A stretch of DNA of 6,159 nt from positions 1 to 6,159 of the forward strand of contig JAKAFQ010000270.1 of NCBI GenBank assembly GCA_021817875.1, given 5' to 3'. The notes below the pieces were generated by a model, which saw only the letters and a program-made list of their open reading frames with translations, was not told the origin of the DNA and did no database searches. The first letter of the stretch is position 1; every line of letters starts with the position of its first letter. A program made the translations under genes and the position numbers. Shown one piece after another: positions 4,688-6,159 of this stretch. Source of the stretch: Pseudomonadota bacterium (GTDB lineage: Bacteria; Pseudomonadota; Gammaproteobacteria; Steroidobacterales; Steroidobacteraceae).

Positions 4688-5382
4688 GCTACCAGCGCAA
4701 AGAGGTGATCGGCAATGCGACGCTTTACCTAGCCGACTGCATGGATATTCTGCCGACGCTGCCCAAGGTGGACGCGGTGATTACTGATCCGCCGTATAGC
4801 GAGCGCACGCACAAGATGGCAAAGACCAACAAGGGAAAGGTTCATGGAACGGCGCTTGTCACGTTCGAGGCCCTGACAGACGAGGACTTCAATACCTGCG
4901 TGCGGCAATGGCTGGCGGCGGCCTATGGATGGTGTGTGGCCACCTGCGATTACCGTCATGCGCGGTTGGCATTCGACTTGCCGGAATTCGTGAGGCTGGG
5001 CGCATGGTTCAAACCAAATCCCATGCCGCAGATTAGCGCCGACCGCCCCGGACAGGGGTTTGAGACCGTCCTAATTCTTCATGCCGGAGAGCGCAAAAAG
5101 GCTTGGAACCGTGGGGGTGGTAGTGGCGTCTGGACGTTTCCTGTCATGGATAGCGCCGAGGTGTCAACGCAGAAGCCAATTGCACTGGCTCGCGCCTTCG
5201 TTTCCGACTTCACGACATACGGGGAGACGGTTGCAGACCCGTTCATGGGTTCTGGAACAACGGGAGTTGCGGCAGTTGAGCTGGGCCGGAAGTTTGTAGG
5301 GATTGAGAAAGATCGTGAGCGATTCGACATCGCCTGCCGCCGCATCGAGGACGCGCAGCGGCAGGGAAGGTTGATCGCATGA
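4684..5382 (+). CDS. Site-specific DNA methyltransferase, beta-class (DPPY)
   Basis: This 232-residue protein is a compact S-adenosylmethionine-dependent DNA methyltransferase. Motif IV ITDPPYS (33-39) comes first and the S-adenosylmethionine motif ADPFMGSGTTG (184-194) comes late, with TQKPIALARAF (162-172) before it and FVGIEKD (204-210) after it, the order of the beta class. DPPY suggests N6-adenine, although N4-cytosine is possible. The region from about 40 to 160 is the target-recognition part, and it is small compared with CcrM-type enzymes. No restriction partner lies in the window, so it is an orphan enzyme. The open frame extends well upstream across the nuclease gene, but the ATG at 4684 has GAGGGA at 4672-4677 and the ATGA overlap. 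Its codons are less GC-biased than those of the helicase. Confidence 0.9.
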   Translation: MSYQRKEVIGNATLYLADCMDILPTLPKVDAVITDPPYSERTHKMAKTNKGKVHGTALVTFEALTDEDFNTCVRQWLAAAYGWCVATCDYRHARLAFDLPEFVRLGAWFKPNPMPQISADRPGQGFETVLILHAGERKKAWNRGGGSGVWTFPVMDSAEVSTQKPIALARAFVSDFTTYGETVADPFMGSGTTGVAAVELGRKFVGIEKDRERFDIACRRIEDAQRQGRLIA

Positions 5383-5735
5383 CCGGCGCGCGCCTCACGC
5401 TCCCTTACCCGCCGTCCACCAACCGCCTCTGGCGGCAGTGGAAAGGGCGCACGCTGATCTCGCGCGAGGGGAGGGCGTACCGGCGACTCGTCGGGATCGA
5501 ATGCCTGCGCCAGTGCGTGCACACGTTTGGCCGGCAGACCGTCGCGTTGCGCATCGTTGCATGGATGCCGGACGCGCGGCGCCGCGATCTGGACAACCTG
5601 CTGAAAGCCACCCAGGACGCGCTGGCGGCTGCCCGCGTCTACGAGGACGACAGCCAGATCGTGGACTTGCACATCCGGCGCGGCGGTATCGACCGCGCCA
5701 GTCCCCGTTTGGAGATCACGCTGGAGGCTGCATGA
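5379..5735 (+). CDS. rusA: RusA Holliday-junction resolvase
   Basis: This 118-residue protein is RusA, the homodimeric endonuclease that cuts Holliday junctions symmetrically in phage recombination (E. coli RusA is 120 residues). It begins with the family start LPYPPSTNRLWR (8-19), followed by the GRTLIS and EGRAYR segments. The acidic active site is in place: D70 and D72 in RRRDLDN, K76 in NLLKA, and D91 in the YEDDSQIVD stretch, at the same numbers as the catalytic residues of E. coli RusA. The C-terminal strand is PRLEITLEAA. It starts in ATGA with AAGG at 5367-5370. It would resolve junctions formed during recombination-dependent replication or produced with the NinB-like protein. Confidence 0.95.
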   Translation: MTGARLTLPYPPSTNRLWRQWKGRTLISREGRAYRRLVGIECLRQCVHTFGRQTVALRIVAWMPDARRRDLDNLLKATQDALAAARVYEDDSQIVDLHIRRGGIDRASPRLEITLEAA

Positions 5736-5932
5736 GCATGCTGGGCACTGAGACCGTGGAGGGATTTGTACCGCACCTGCGCACTACGTGGCGTGGCTAC
5801 GAGATCGAGGCGCCGGTTGCGCTCCGGCGAACGGCCAACAAACGGATCCGGGAGTTCGCGCCAGTCCGCACTTGGCGCGGCCAGCTCGTCTATGCGCTGC
5901 CCTGTGGGGAGCTGGCCGTGGAGGGCCTATGA
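5732..5932 (+). CDS. Hypothetical 66-residue protein
   Basis: It starts in an ATGA overlap with GGAGG at 5723-5727; a second ATG at 5738 would give a slightly better spacing. The protein is basic and looks like a small beta-rich fold (TTWRGYEIEAPVALRR, then FAPVRTWRGQLVYALPCGEL), possibly nucleic-acid binding, but no known motif is visible. In lambdoid operons the genes after rusA are often late-gene antiterminators or roi-like proteins. This one has no antiterminator Q signature that I can see. Function unknown. Confidence 0.6.
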   Translation: MSMLGTETVEGFVPHLRTTWRGYEIEAPVALRRTANKRIREFAPVRTWRGQLVYALPCGELAVEGL

Positions 5933-6159
5933 CTGACGTCCGCAAGCTGCTCGCGCGGCTGAACCCCAAGCAGTCGCAGTACGAGATCGGATCGGGTGGC
6001 ATCCCCGAGCTGACGCCGCAGGACATCGCCGCGGGCCTCGGCATGGTGCGGGACGTGCTCGGCCGGGAGATCCTGTGCCACGTCTGGTGGCCCGACGGCG
6101 CGAAGCTCACGCACCAGCAGCTGCTCGACGCCATGCGCGACCTGCAGCTCGGAGAGTGG
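5929..6159 (+). CDS. Hypothetical protein, 3'-truncated by window end
   Basis: The frame starts in an ATGA overlap directly behind GGAGGG (5920-5925) and is open for 77 codons to the last base of the window, so the C-terminus is missing. Visible parts are an N-terminal helix (VRKLLARLNP), a Gly-rich turn (IGSGGIPELTPQDIAAGLGM, 20-39), then RDVLGREILCHVWWPDGAK and a helix (HQQLLDAMRDLQLGEW). The GGIPELTPQDIAAGLG segment looks like a helix-turn-helix entry, and a role in transcription or late-gene control is conceivable, but I do not recognise the family. Confidence 0.65.
   Translation, partial: MTDVRKLLARLNPKQSQYEIGSGGIPELTPQDIAAGLGMVRDVLGREILCHVWWPDGAKLTHQQLLDAMRDLQLGEW

Noticed and set aside
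5079..5672. 197-residue open frame on the - strand opposite the methyltransferase and rusA
   Set aside because: Antisense open frame typical of GC-rich coding DNA. It opposes two confidently identified genes and has no recognisable domain.

Overview
This window is a strongly GC-rich (roughly 60-65 % by eye) stretch of a temperate phage or prophage: the rightward early/replication operon from just upstream of a Cro-like regulator to the start of the gene after rusA. The gene order (operator/promoter, Cro-like HTH protein, very small ORFs, replication initiator, DnaB-type helicase, NinB-like protein, phage methyltransferase, YbcO-like nuclease, RusA resolvase) is lambdoid in style. Codon use and gene content suggest a high-GC proteobacterial host (beta- or gammaproteobacteria). 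The sequence alone does not fix the genus, and whether this is an integrated prophage or a free phage cannot be seen.

Layout. At 9-37 lies a TTGACA promoter overlapped by a 17-bp inverted repeat of lambda-operator length, followed at once by the Cro/YdaS-like repressor (44-280). A short leader with a hairpin (281-366) precedes seven small ORFs (367-1490). Three of these in a row (462-851) look like tiny membrane proteins, and none of the seven has a function I recognise. Then come a winged-helix replication initiator (1491-2195), a full-length DnaB-like replicative helicase (2192-3472), a NinB/Orf-like recombination protein (3469-3915), a phage N6-adenine methyltransferase of the short NPPW type (3912-4337), a YbcO/DUF1364 putative nuclease (4334-4687), a beta-class DPPY methyltransferase (4684-5382), the RusA Holliday-junction resolvase (5379-5735), a 66-residue unknown (5732-5932) and an unknown gene running off the right edge (from 5929). 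Everything is on the + strand. Almost every gene junction from 690 onward is an ATGA, TAATG or TTGA overlap, so this is one translationally coupled operon.

How the genes probably work together: the initiator binds an origin and loads the helicase, NinB and RusA handle recombination intermediates, and the two methyltransferases modify phage DNA.

The most unusual structure is at DNA level. The motif YTCGCGAR occurs exactly six times, always as pairs with a 2-bp gap (10-bp pitch), at 1290-1307, 1622-1639 and 1828-1845. The three pairs lie in different codon phases, so a protein repeat does not explain them. The third pair sits in the initiator's inter-domain linker, next to a five-copy AGGGA microsatellite and a 21-bp perfect hairpin. 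Together these make a candidate origin inside the initiator gene. The AGGGA tract is also a potential on/off switch, because loss or gain of one unit leads to a stop before the C-terminal domain. I see no tRNA, rRNA, CRISPR array, insertion sequence or attachment site, and no convincing novel defence system.
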